Shown here one piece after another: positions 16,700 to 25,091 of a stretch of 64,000 nt of DNA. Positions within the stretch are counted from its first letter, which is position 1; every line of letters begins with the position of its first letter. A program made the position numbers and the translations under genes. Under the pieces are notes generated by a model. That model was given only the letters and a program-made list of their open reading frames with translations. It ran no database searches and was not told the origin of the DNA. This stretch comes from Orlajensenia flava (GTDB taxonomy: Bacteria; Actinomycetota; Actinomycetes; Actinomycetales; Microbacteriaceae), in contig NZ_SSSN01000013.1 in assembly GCF_004801905.1 (NCBI RefSeq), positions 1 through 64,000 of the forward strand, read 5' to 3'.

Positions 16700-16823
16700 A
16701 CCCCGGAACGATCACTGGCCTAGCCATATCGCCGGGGTTTCGTCTTTCCCAGTCCTCGAGTAAACTCCCGGCCCGTCGGGCGCTTCGCGTGACGAAGTCA
16801 CCGGGAGTTTACTCGAGGACTGG
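16700..16823. repeat. hairpin-rich spacer with a 23-bp perfect inverted repeat
   Basis: In the 224-bp gap between the Abi-like and methyltransferase genes, arms 16749-16771 and 16801-16823 are exact complements over 23 bp around a 29-base spacer, which itself can form cttcg/cgaag. Just before it, ACCCCGG (16700-16706) pairs with CCGGGGT (16732-16738) around TGGC-CTA-GCCA. The long stem begins 68 bp after the methyltransferase stop, so transcription termination is the simplest reading. The length and perfection are unusual for that, and a recombination or protein site is possible. Confidence 0.7.
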
Positions 16824-16891
16824 ATCACTCCCCGGAGGCATGCCGTCGTCACGGCGTACTCTCCACCAACAGCCACGTTCCGCGCTTCGGG

Positions 16892-17995
16892 CTAACCGTT
16901 GAACTGCGCAACAATCTGGCGTGCTATCGCTGCACCGAGAGGGATGGGCACGGCGTTTCCGATCTGTTTAGCAATCGCAGTTTTGGAGCCAACGAACTTG
17001 TGCGTTTCCGGGAACCCCTGCAGTCGGGCTGCCTCGTAGTGGGTAATAGCTCGGTGCGCGACCGGGTGCAGATATCGACCCTTCTCCGGCTTGAAGAACT
17101 CGGTCCGTATCGTTACTGAGGGTCGGTCCCAGTGCAGCCGCCCCATCACGTCGCCCGAGCCCGTCTTGTGGTTTACCCAGCAGGGCGCAAGCAAGTCGAG
17201 CGGCAGATTGAACCGGTTGCCGCCCTCAGGGATGGCCTCGAAACGGTCCTTCGACAACTTGCCGTAGTTCCGACCGAGGTGTAGTTGAGACGGAGAATAC
17301 GCGCCGTCGAAGACTCTCCCTGCGATCTCGACGCCGTCGCTCTCGGGAAGCTCTACACCATGAGGTTCTACGGGAATTCCCGCGAACGCTTGGCGAACCG
17401 TAGAGTACGTCTTCGTGGTGCGGGTCGGAGAAGGGAATCCGGGGAAGTCAAGGTCCCGCTGATGACCGATGATCACGGTTCGCTTTCGAGCCTGCGGCGC
17501 GCCAAAGTCAGCAGAGTTGAGAACTCGATACTGGAACGCGTAGTCGGCGAGCTCACCGCCTCGCCCTGTCGACTCAACGAAATCTCGGAACTGCGATGAG
17601 GCAGCGAACTGTGGAACATTCTCGACGACAAAGTACTTCGGCTTTGCCCGCACGACCGTGTCGGCGTACTCCTCCCACAAGAAGTTGCGCTTGTCCTGCA
17701 CGTCTTGCTTTCCAAGAGCCGAGAAGCCTTGGCACGGCGGCCCGCCGACAACAACGTCCACCTCTGGTACGTCTTCTGAGGCGAGCCAATTCTGGATCGA
17801 GCCTGGGTAGACGATATCTTCGCCAAACGTCGCTTCGTACGACGCTGCGGCTGCCAAATCGAACTCGACCGCCCGAACCGATTTGAAGCGTGTCGACGCA
17901 GTCTGGAATCCAGCAGTAAGCCCCCCCGCTCCGGCGAAGAGGTCGAGCACTCGAATCGGCGACTGTCGGGGCATCTTAGTCATGCTAGCCGGCAT
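16892..17995 (-). CDS. DNA (cytosine-5-)-methyltransferase
   Basis: The 367-residue enzyme methylates cytosine in DNA using S-adenosylmethionine. Motif I VLDLFAGAGGLTAGF is at about 16-30, the catalytic motif IV GGPPCQGFS has Cys88, motif VI is FVVENVPQ (about 122-129), motif VIII QARKRTVIIG is near 175 and motif X KQIGNAVP is near the C-terminus. The target-recognition region lies between VIII and X and is ordinary in size. Its start overlaps the end of the GHKL ATPase gene by 11 bp (ATG 17995) or follows it directly (ATG 17983). It probably marks self DNA for the associated ATPase/nuclease genes. The recognition sequence cannot be read from the protein. Confidence 0.93.
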   Translation of the reverse strand: MPASMTKMPRQSPIRVLDLFAGAGGLTAGFQTASTRFKSVRAVEFDLAAAASYEATFGEDIVYPGSIQNWLASEDVPEVDVVVGGPPCQGFSALGKQDVQDKRNFLWEEYADTVVRAKPKYFVVENVPQFAASSQFRDFVESTGRGGELADYAFQYRVLNSADFGAPQARKRTVIIGHQRDLDFPGFPSPTRTTKTYSTVRQAFAGIPVEPHGVELPESDGVEIAGRVFDGAYSPSQLHLGRNYGKLSKDRFEAIPEGGNRFNLPLDLLAPCWVNHKTGSGDVMGRLHWDRPSVTIRTEFFKPEKGRYLHPVAHRAITHYEAARLQGFPETHKFVGSKTAIAKQIGNAVPIPLGAAIARQIVAQFNG

Positions 17996-20282
17996 CGAGA
18001 GTCGCTGACTCCAACCGCGCCGGCGCGCTCGCGGTGTCGTCCAGGGCGCGGTCGATTCGCCGAAGCAAATTTCGGGGCACCACTACGGGGCGCTTCGGGC
18101 TCGATAGGAGCAGCCATCCGATCGCGAAGGGTGTTCGCATGAGGTGCTCCGCAATCCGTCTCGCAGGCGTACCACCCCGATACATCTCGATGATCTTCTC
18201 TCGGTCGGCGGGAGTGTATGGCTGCCCGTGCATGGCGGCGAGGTTGGGATCATCGACGTCGTCGCCTTCGAGGTCGAGTAGAAGGGCACATAGCCGCAGC
18301 GCGATATCCCTCGAATCGGCATCAAGAGTGTTAGCGATCGTGTCGATGTCGGCTCCTGTGCGGTAGATCGCGACTATCTCCCGGTCACCCGGACGCGCGC
18401 GAACCAGCGGCAGCTCGCGCCGGAATGCGCTCGGCTCAACTCGCGGCGCGATTTGTGGAGCGGCTGCCGGTTCGGACGCAAGTGGCGGTGCGGTCTCCTC
18501 TTCGTTACCCGAGCCATCGGTCCCGCGAACTTCGAGATCGGCCTCTTCGCTGATCGGCAACGAGGGCCGAGGTCCATCAGCAGCGGCGACCTCAATTGCT
18601 AGCTCGCCGCTGTGGACGTCTACATCTACGGCCCCCAGCTCGTCTGCCCAACGGTCGTCGTCGCTGGACGGGTCCTCGCCGCTTGGGTCGAGGCGTGCCC
18701 ATCGAAGTTCAACCCGGGGTGGAGAGGGCCTGGGTGACGGCGGGGGACCAGGGAGCACGCGTTGAGCATCATTGCTCGGCTGAAGCGTCCAGTTGGCAAG
18801 CGGATCGAAGGTGTCGTCGCCAAGCTGAGCGAGCATTGCTGCGGTGGCGATCTTCTGCCAGGCGTCGATCTGCGCCTTAGTGCTGTCCCTTAGCCAGTCT
18901 TTGGTGAAGTAGTTCTCGAGTAGTAGGTACACCAGAGTGGGGACAAGTGCGTTGTCGCTGCTACCCAGAGCGGCTCGATAGCCGAGATTGAACACGATGC
19001 GTCGCTGTTCGAGCTGCATGTCGAAGAGTCTGTCTTCGGAGAGCATCTCCCATTCGACTTCGATTGGGTCATCATCGCGCTCACCCAGCTCGTTGCGAAT
19101 GGCCTCTACGACACGGTCGGGAAGCCCTTGACCGATGGGGACGGCTGGCTTGACCGTCGACGTGCGCACGTTAGAAGCGCGGAGCACGTCCTGGGCATGA
19201 GAACGAAAAATGTCGAGAGTGAGCCCAGACGAATTGACCGCGGCTTCCAAAGCGGAACTGAATTCAGGCGTGGGGGTGACCCCGCTCTTCTCATGTCGGA
19301 GCCGAAGGTGCCGCTCGAGAGGCTTGGTCAAGTCGATTCGAATGCGCGCGAGGCGTAGCCGCTTGTCGTTGGGGCGCACATCCAGCCAGCCTCCGGCCTG
19401 CAGAAGTCTGTCGTTGCGGTAGATGTAGATGCCCTGCCAATCGACGGGAGTACGGCCGAGCAGCCATACGGATGGCGAATCGGACCTCGGGGGCAGGATG
19501 AAGCACTCTGCGTCGAGTTGTGCCCCATCACTCGTCGTCGCGCTTATCGCTGTCGGGTAACCGGTCTTGCCCGTCAAACTGAACTGGAACGGATCTCTCG
19601 GCTCTACGACCCGCGGAGGTCCGGCCGCCTCCGTGCGTTGGTCCCACGTGTCAATCGTGATGCGAACGCCGCGCAGCTGGATGATTCTGTGGAAGGTGAG
19701 TCCTAGGGCGTGTGCGAGAGCTGTAATCGTTCTGTCGAGCCAGCCGCGACGTTCGGTGGGGATCTGTGAGTGGCTGATCGTTTCGAGATCCCGCCATTCA
19801 ACGACCGTTCCCGTCGACTGTGGTCCTCGCGCGTCCCACTCGAAACCACGTTCCGCCGCGACGTGATCAAGAACCTCGCCTGTGAATGAGCCCCTACGGA
19901 TTCGCACGGCGCACGGAGCGACGGCGTGGCTCATGGAGTAGACCGTGAGCGTAAGCGCCTGACTGAGCGATGCCGCCTTGAGGCCGATGCCGAAGTGCCC
20001 GAGTGCAGCATCGTCGCGATTCTGCTGTCGACCCAGTCGCATGGCATCGAGCAACATGGGCGGTGTCATGCCGTCACCATCGTCGCGAATTCTGACGGCG
20101 ACGAGCCGATCGTCTTCGACCACGAATCGGACGAGAATACGCTCTGCGTGCGCATCGAGCGAGTTGTCGATTATGTCCGCTACCGCCGTGGCGAGAGTAT
20201 GGCCCCGACCGATTGAGTCAGTGATGCTCTCATCGGGAACAAGCTCGACGGTTTCGACAACGTCGCTCGTGATGTCCCCCAT
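17985..20282 (-). CDS. MORC/MutL-type GHKL ATPase with C-terminal HTH-like repeats
   Basis: The N-terminal GHKL ATPase fold shows the N box ADIIDNSLDAHA (about 35-46; Asp where MutL has the catalytic Glu), G1 box RDDGDGM (66-72) and G2 box GHFGIGLKAAS (95-105). ATP-driven dimer closure of this fold clamps DNA in MutL and MORC. The 765-residue protein continues with a transducer-like region, a central alpha/beta region and an acidic, proline-rich linker (about 510-620). It ends with two similar segments, GDREIVAIYRTGADIDTIANTL and later ADREKIIEMYRGGTPARRIAEHL, that look like Myb/resolvase-type helix-turn-helix units. It is the promoter-proximal gene of the leftward pair, and its start faces the PD-(D/E)XK gene. 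Confidence 0.82.
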   Translation of the reverse strand: MGDITSDVVETVELVPDESITDSIGRGHTLATAVADIIDNSLDAHAERILVRFVVEDDRLVAVRIRDDGDGMTPPMLLDAMRLGRQQNRDDAALGHFGIGLKAASLSQALTLTVYSMSHAVAPCAVRIRRGSFTGEVLDHVAAERGFEWDARGPQSTGTVVEWRDLETISHSQIPTERRGWLDRTITALAHALGLTFHRIIQLRGVRITIDTWDQRTEAAGPPRVVEPRDPFQFSLTGKTGYPTAISATTSDGAQLDAECFILPPRSDSPSVWLLGRTPVDWQGIYIYRNDRLLQAGGWLDVRPNDKRLRLARIRIDLTKPLERHLRLRHEKSGVTPTPEFSSALEAAVNSSGLTLDIFRSHAQDVLRASNVRTSTVKPAVPIGQGLPDRVVEAIRNELGERDDDPIEVEWEMLSEDRLFDMQLEQRRIVFNLGYRAALGSSDNALVPTLVYLLLENYFTKDWLRDSTKAQIDAWQKIATAAMLAQLGDDTFDPLANWTLQPSNDAQRVLPGPPPSPRPSPPRVELRWARLDPSGEDPSSDDDRWADELGAVDVDVHSGELAIEVAAADGPRPSLPISEEADLEVRGTDGSGNEEETAPPLASEPAAAPQIAPRVEPSAFRRELPLVRARPGDREIVAIYRTGADIDTIANTLDADSRDIALRLCALLLDLEGDDVDDPNLAAMHGQPYTPADREKIIEMYRGGTPARRIAEHLMRTPFAIGWLLLSSPKRPVVVPRNLLRRIDRALDDTASAPARLESATLDAG

Positions 20283-20393
20283 GCCTCGTGATCCTATCGG
20301 CGGTCACGGACAGCCAGCTGCGCTTCACATGCGGTCATCGGAGCGTCAGGGCCAGATCCCCTAGGTTGGGTGGGAACCCGCAAGGAGACACTC
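20283..20393. promoter_or_regulatory. divergent promoter region of the methyltransferase/ATPase/nuclease/helicase system
   Basis: These 111 bp lie between the starts of the GHKL ATPase gene (leftward) and the PD-(D/E)XK gene (rightward), so both halves of the system are probably controlled together. AAGGAGA precedes ATG 20394. No clear operator palindrome is visible. Confidence 0.5.
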
Positions 20394-21371
20394 ATGGCTG
20401 ACGACGAAGCAGTGCACCTGAACCCGGATTCCCTTGATAAGTACTTCAGGCTGGACGCCGTTTCGATTTTTCAGTTGAGCGAGAAGGCCGATGCGCTGCT
20501 CGAGATCGATCCCACGAGCGAACAGCTCCGCCTTTTCGTTCCGGCCGTAGGTGGCATGCCCGAAGTCGACGGGTTGGAGCGGGTCAAAGTCGACAGGATC
20601 GCCAGACCGGGCGGCGGTAGTCGATATCGAATCGTCTTGGACGTTGCTGGTATGCACTACGCCGGATACCAGCTGATTGAGTCGATCGTGGCCTACCTTC
20701 GAGAGGGCAGTACCTTCACGAGGGCAGTGGCTGAATCGATCGCGGTCATGAAGGACCTGTTGGCCAATCGTGGCCGACTTACCGACGACGAAGAGACAGG
20801 TCTCTGGGGTGAGCTGACTCTTCTAGAAGATCTTGTCAGCGGGATCGGCGAGCACTCCGCGGTCGCGTCATGGCTCGGCCCAGTCGCATCCGAGCATGAC
20901 TTCTCTCTCGAGAGATTCGAGGTGGAGGTCAAGACCACGCGCGGCGAGGGTCGCCGTCATCTCATCGCTAGCGACACACAGCTGCAGCCGTCCCCGGGAC
21001 GTCCGCTGTACCTGCTTTCGCTCCAGATCACGCTTGCGGGCGCGGCGCAGGAGGGGCGCACCCTGCCTCAGGTTGTGGCTGATCTTCGAGCGATTCTTGA
21101 CGACACTTCTTCACAGTTCGAGGCTGCCCTCTACGCCGTGGGTTACAGGGACGGTGATGCGGACCTCTACCGGACAAGGTTCCAGTTCCGGAGTAAGCCA
21201 CGCGGCTACTTAATCGACGACAACTTCCCGTCCGTTACTCGGCCCCGTTTGGAGATGACGGTGCCGAACTTGCACCTTGTCTCAGAAGTCCGCTACAGAG
21301 TCGATGTCGGTGGTCTGTTGCCGGCGCATATGCCCGCTCCGCTCGACAACTTTTGTGAGGTTTTGAAGTGA
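20394..21371 (+). CDS. PD-(D/E)XK motif protein (DUF4420 type), putative nuclease subunit
   Basis: The 325-residue protein contains the restriction-endonuclease-like core: ETGLWGELTLLEDLV (Glu near 140), an acidic residue in SEHDFS (Asp169) and FEVEVKTT with the E-x-K pair at about 178-180, followed by a basic segment GRRHLIAS. These fit the putative PD-(D/E)XK family that accompanies Z1 proteins. It would be the DNA-cutting partner. ATG 20394 is chosen over an upstream in-frame ATG because AAGGAGA is correctly spaced. The end overlaps the Z1 gene start (GTGA). Nuclease activity has to be inferred; the motif order is right. Confidence 0.8.
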   Translation: MADDEAVHLNPDSLDKYFRLDAVSIFQLSEKADALLEIDPTSEQLRLFVPAVGGMPEVDGLERVKVDRIARPGGGSRYRIVLDVAGMHYAGYQLIESIVAYLREGSTFTRAVAESIAVMKDLLANRGRLTDDEETGLWGELTLLEDLVSGIGEHSAVASWLGPVASEHDFSLERFEVEVKTTRGEGRRHLIASDTQLQPSPGRPLYLLSLQITLAGAAQEGRTLPQVVADLRAILDDTSSQFEAALYAVGYRDGDADLYRTRFQFRSKPRGYLIDDNFPSVTRPRLEMTVPNLHLVSEVRYRVDVGGLLPAHMPAPLDNFCEVLK

Positions 21372-24337
21372 ACGAACAGCAGCTTGCCGAAGCGATTCAG
21401 AATGCGATCGCGGCTATGCGCGCGACGAAGCCCCGTGCTTTGCTCCGTGCCGTGGGGTATCAGCTCGACGACGAGCAGGACGTCGACGTCGACGAGTCGA
21501 CAGTTGTCGAGATGCTAGTCAGGCCTGACTTGAACTACGCGCCGAGGATGGCCGTGCACATGGCCCTCACGGTCTGGGATGCGGCGGCGGACCCAGAATG
21601 GGCGGCGGACACAGCGAGCCGATCGATTGAGCGTCGGAACCGGATATATGACGTCCTGAAGCTGAACGACGAGACTCGAACAGCACTCACGGCAACCTTC
21701 CCGATCGCGCTAGGTCGTGACGTCATTCTCGCCGCGCAGGCTCCGTGGGATCCCTGGTACACCGCCAGTCGCCAAGCTGCGCACGACTTCTACTGGAACG
21801 CATATCGCGGCGTGCTGGAAAGCAAGACCCCCGCGTGGGAGCCCGAGGCTCTAGCGAACCTCGATGTCGCGACGACCGCGATCATTGGGCGTCTCGCTGA
21901 CCCGACCCGCGCGGAGTCGTACCAAACGAAGGGTCTCGTCGTCGGCTACGTACAGAGTGGCAAGACTGCGAACTTCACGGGCATTGTTGCGAAGGCGATC
22001 GACGCGGGCTACCGGCTGATTATCGTGCTCACCGGAACTATCGAGCTGTTGCGCGGCCAGACCCAAAGACGTCTCGACATGGAGCTGGTAGGTGAAGAGA
22101 ACATTCTGGGGGGCCGAGACCGAGACGATCCAGACGCGATAAGGGACCTCGACTACTTCGGAACAGGCGATAAGGATCTTGAGGCAGGCAAGTTCTTGAG
22201 CCACGGTATCGATATCAATCGGCAGCCTGACGTTCCAGGAATTAAGCGGCTCACCACGATGGAGAAGGGATACCGGCGCCTAAAACTCGGCCTAGACGCC
22301 CTCGACTTCGCTCGCACAGGCGAGCTTCGCAACCCTGCCAAACCGGTATACGACCCTGAGAACCTCTTCGGTGTGGATGCTCGCATCGCGGTCATGCTGA
22401 AGAACACCACGGCACTGAAGGCCATCATTCGTGATCTGCAAGACATTCAGGCAAACCTCGGTGAGATACCGGTGCTCATCATCGATGATGAAGCCGACCA
22501 AGCGTCGATCAATACGAGAGACACCTACAACCCGAACTCGAGCGGGTTTCGGGAGAGGACGGCGATCAACAAGCTGATCGGAGAGCTCCTCAAGAAGTTG
22601 CCGCGGGCGCAGTATCTCGCTTATACGGCGACGCCCTACGCCAATGTGTTCGCATCGCCAGCCGAAGCGACGGACGTGTTCCCGAAAGACTTCATCATCA
22701 ACCTAGAACCGGCGACCAGTTACCTTGGCGCGAAGGCGTTTCATGATCTTGAGCCCCTCCCCCTAGGTGCTGCGAAGACCCCGGCGAACTCGAATGAACG
22801 CGCTTTCGTGCGCGATCTCCGTGCGGTCGACGACGACGCGGAGAGGCTGGAACTGCGGGCCGCGGTCGACGCCTTTGTCCTGGCGGGCGCCATCAAGAAG
22901 TGGCGAGCCAGCAAAGGAGTACCTGGCGACTTTAGGCACCATACGATGCTGGTTCATTCCTCGGCACGTCAGGCAGATCATTTGCTACTTGCGGAAATGG
23001 TGCGAGCGGTTTGGAGCGAAGCCGGGTACTCCATGCCTACCGGTCTCGCGCGACTTCGGAAGCTATTCGAGGATGACTTTCGAGATGTCACGACTTCGCG
23101 GACCTGGGGCTCTTCTGTTGAGCTTCCTGAGGCCTTCGATGATCTGATCCCGCACGTCGGCGCCGCGGTCGACGCGATCGTGGCGACGGGTGATCCTGTC
23201 GTCATCGTCAACGGATCGAAAGACAGTGACTATCAAGCTATGAATTTTCAGGTCGGCCCTTACTGGCGAGTGATGGTTGGTGGCACCAAGCTCAGTCGAG
23301 GCTTCACCGTCGAGGGCCTCACCGTCAGTTACTTCCGTCGCCGCGCAACGGCAGCGAGCACGCTGATGCAGATGGGGCGTTGGTTCGGCTACCGGCCCGG
23401 ATACCAGGATCTCGTCCGCCTCTACATCGCGAGAGAGGTAGTTTCGGGTAATCGACCTTACGACATGTACGAGGCCTTCACATCGATCGTCAAGGACGAA
23501 GAGGACTTCAGAGACCAGATCCGTCGGTACTCGCAGATGACTGTTGATGGTATGCCCCTCATCACGCCGAAGGATCTGCCACCGTTCGTCTTTTGGAGCC
23601 TCAACTGGCTCCCACCTGTCGCCGCGAACCAGCGCTACAACGCGCGTCTCACTGCGGCAGGGTCACCCGGAAAACTCACCGACCTTCGCAGGCTTTCTCC
23701 GATTCCAGGTCCTGATCATCTGCAGCGCCTCGAGCGGGTCGCGACGTGGTTGGATGCCAGCAAACACATGCAACTTCCTCGCGATAACGGAAACTCCTAC
23801 GATGCACGCGTCTCAATCGTGCAAGCCACAGAAGTCCTCCAAGCGTTCAAGTCATTCCACTGGGACGGAGAAGTCGGCCCCAGCCTCGGCTACATCGAGA
23901 ATGCCGTCGAGAAACTGAACCTTGTTGACGACTTCGCCGTGATCTTTCCCGACGTTGGGACGCCAGCCACGATCGGCGGGCATGAACTAAGCCTCGTGAA
24001 GCGTACTTACAGGATAGAGCGCAAAGAGTTCATCACGCGCGACAGTCATTTGGATCCGGTACTGGTGAACCTCGGGCAGGAGCCCAATTCAGACGGCACC
24101 AGTCCCACGCCGCTTCTCTATGATGAGCCCGAAATCTGGGACGCGAATGGTCGACGCGCGGCACTGCTCGTCGAGTTCGCGAACTTGGAGCCTGACGGCT
24201 CTATCCCCATGACCGGGGAAAAGGTGGCTCCCCTCTTCACCTTTGTCATGCCCGGGAAAACTGCGGCCGCGGGTCGCCCGGCGCTCCAGGTTTTTGATCG
24301 CGCTCGGCCGAACGACATTGTCGTCGCGGCGGATTAG
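21368..24337 (+). CDS. Z1 domain-containing helicase-like ATPase
   Basis: The 989-residue protein has a Walker A motif VVGYVQSGKTAN (Lys199), a DEAD-like Walker B VLIIDDEADQASI at about 367-379, and the Z1 domain with SRGFTVEGLTVSYFRRR and TLMQMGRWFGYRPGYQDLVRLY near 642-685, equivalent to helicase motifs IV-VI with the arginine finger in QMGRWFG. Z1 proteins are superfamily II-like ATPases found beside MORC-type GHKL ATPases, PD-(D/E)XK proteins and DNA methyltransferases, a combination described computationally by Iyer, Abhiman and Aravind (2008). It would translocate on DNA to drive restriction. It is translationally coupled to the nuclease gene by a GTGA overlap. Confidence 0.88.
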   Translation: MNEQQLAEAIQNAIAAMRATKPRALLRAVGYQLDDEQDVDVDESTVVEMLVRPDLNYAPRMAVHMALTVWDAAADPEWAADTASRSIERRNRIYDVLKLNDETRTALTATFPIALGRDVILAAQAPWDPWYTASRQAAHDFYWNAYRGVLESKTPAWEPEALANLDVATTAIIGRLADPTRAESYQTKGLVVGYVQSGKTANFTGIVAKAIDAGYRLIIVLTGTIELLRGQTQRRLDMELVGEENILGGRDRDDPDAIRDLDYFGTGDKDLEAGKFLSHGIDINRQPDVPGIKRLTTMEKGYRRLKLGLDALDFARTGELRNPAKPVYDPENLFGVDARIAVMLKNTTALKAIIRDLQDIQANLGEIPVLIIDDEADQASINTRDTYNPNSSGFRERTAINKLIGELLKKLPRAQYLAYTATPYANVFASPAEATDVFPKDFIINLEPATSYLGAKAFHDLEPLPLGAAKTPANSNERAFVRDLRAVDDDAERLELRAAVDAFVLAGAIKKWRASKGVPGDFRHHTMLVHSSARQADHLLLAEMVRAVWSEAGYSMPTGLARLRKLFEDDFRDVTTSRTWGSSVELPEAFDDLIPHVGAAVDAIVATGDPVVIVNGSKDSDYQAMNFQVGPYWRVMVGGTKLSRGFTVEGLTVSYFRRRATAASTLMQMGRWFGYRPGYQDLVRLYIAREVVSGNRPYDMYEAFTSIVKDEEDFRDQIRRYSQMTVDGMPLITPKDLPPFVFWSLNWLPPVAANQRYNARLTAAGSPGKLTDLRRLSPIPGPDHLQRLERVATWLDASKHMQLPRDNGNSYDARVSIVQATEVLQAFKSFHWDGEVGPSLGYIENAVEKLNLVDDFAVIFPDVGTPATIGGHELSLVKRTYRIERKEFITRDSHLDPVLVNLGQEPNSDGTSPTPLLYDEPEIWDANGRRAALLVEFANLEPDGSIPMTGEKVAPLFTFVMPGKTAAAGRPALQVFDRARPNDIVVAAD

Positions 24338-24393
24338 CGCCTCGTCGGGTTCCGTCTTGGGTCGAGGTCTGTGAACGAGGGGATGCTCGGTTC
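24338..24393. other. spacer after the Z1 gene
   Basis: There is no clear hairpin directly after the Z1 stop. The first stem begins at 24394. Nothing else is recognised in these 56 bp. Confidence 0.4.
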
Positions 24394-24546
24394 TGCAACC
24401 TCCTAACGCATGAAGGTTGCACTGGTTCTGGATTCGGAACCAGGCGAGCGGAGCACACCGAGGAGCGCCCGGACCGCAGCGAAGCGAGGACCGGACGCAC
24501 CGCAGTGTGGGATCCGTTCGCCTGGTTGCCGGCCCGGAGGGCCGGC
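24394..24546. ncRNA. structured non-coding element with consecutive and competing stems
   Basis: Four stems follow each other: 24394-24401 with 24414-24421 (8 bp); 24422-24428 with 24437-24443 (7 bp); 24438-24452 with 24513-24527 (15 pairs, one G-U in RNA), enclosing an internal cacac/gtgtg pairing; and 24528-24535 with 24539-24546 (8 bp, loop gga). The segment at 24438-24443 can pair either upstream or downstream, so the second and third stems exclude each other. No supported reading frame crosses it. It may be a regulatory RNA, a terminator complex, or a replication or transfer origin of the element. Confidence 0.45.
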
Positions 24547-24709
24547 CTTGAACGAGTAAGGAAAGTTCTCACAGATGACGATTCGCCATCGTGCAGACCG
24601 TGACGAAGTTGTGCGATGCGGCCTGGCACAAGGGGTCTCGGCGGGTTGACGTGCATGGGCTGGATGTCGGCGGGTTCGGGTAGATCTGTCACTAGGAGTG
24701 GAGGTCGAC
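24547..24709. other. non-coding spacer before a small hypothetical gene
   Basis: No gene or clear repeat is seen. The final bases hold the ribosome site AGGAGTGGAGG for the next gene. A promoter is likely here, but no convincing boxes stand out. Confidence 0.35.
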
Positions 24710-25054
24710 ATGCTGGGGTTTTCCGCTGCAGTAAATTTCCTACTGCCGACGGCGAGCCGTTCGGACCTTGAACGTGTTCGAGAGTTGCCGTATGGCGCCG
24801 GCGCGAATTACGCACTGCAGCTGAGGGGCGGCGTCGTGGTTGCATGCTTTGCGACGATGGGGGCCGGAGTTATGGACCTAGTGAAACTTGCAGAGTCGGG
24901 TCGTACGCTGCTCGTTCATGACGGCGGATACCCGTATATTGCCGTCGGCTCCGCCCTGGAGTTCCGTAACGCCTTCACGGGGATCGGAGTGGAGATCCCC
25001 AACGAGATCGCTGACTCCGTCTCCCTCATGCTCGTCGCGTGGGACCAGAGCTAA
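24710..25054 (+). CDS. small hypothetical protein
   Basis: This is a 114-residue protein starting MLGFSAAVNFLLPTASRSDLERVRELPYG. ATG 24710 has GGAGG five bases upstream, a strong site; a GTG at 24698 lies within that site and is less likely. The sequence is soluble, with short alternating hydrophobic stretches and a QLRGGVVVACFATM segment. I recognise no domain. It lies between the defence-like genes and the backbone of the element, facing a leftward gene convergently. Codon use looks normal, and the ribosome site makes it a probable real gene. Confidence 0.55.
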   Translation: MLGFSAAVNFLLPTASRSDLERVRELPYGAGANYALQLRGGVVVACFATMGAGVMDLVKLAESGRTLLVHDGGYPYIAVGSALEFRNAFTGIGVEIPNEIADSVSLMLVAWDQS

Positions 25055-25091
25055 CTGTTCTGTACTTCACCGAAGAAGAGGCTGGCTGAGG

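Noticed and set aside
16700-16823. CRISPR-like repeats
   Set aside because: Only one inverted pair is present. There are no regularly spaced direct repeats and no cas genes anywhere in the window.
24438-24527. Retron msr/msd or similar RNA for the structured element
   Set aside because: No reverse transcriptase gene is present in the element or elsewhere in the window.
24403-24711. 102-codon minus-strand frame in the spacer after the Z1 gene
   Set aside because: It runs through the stems of the structured element, has low-complexity Arg/Ser/Pro composition and no ribosome site.
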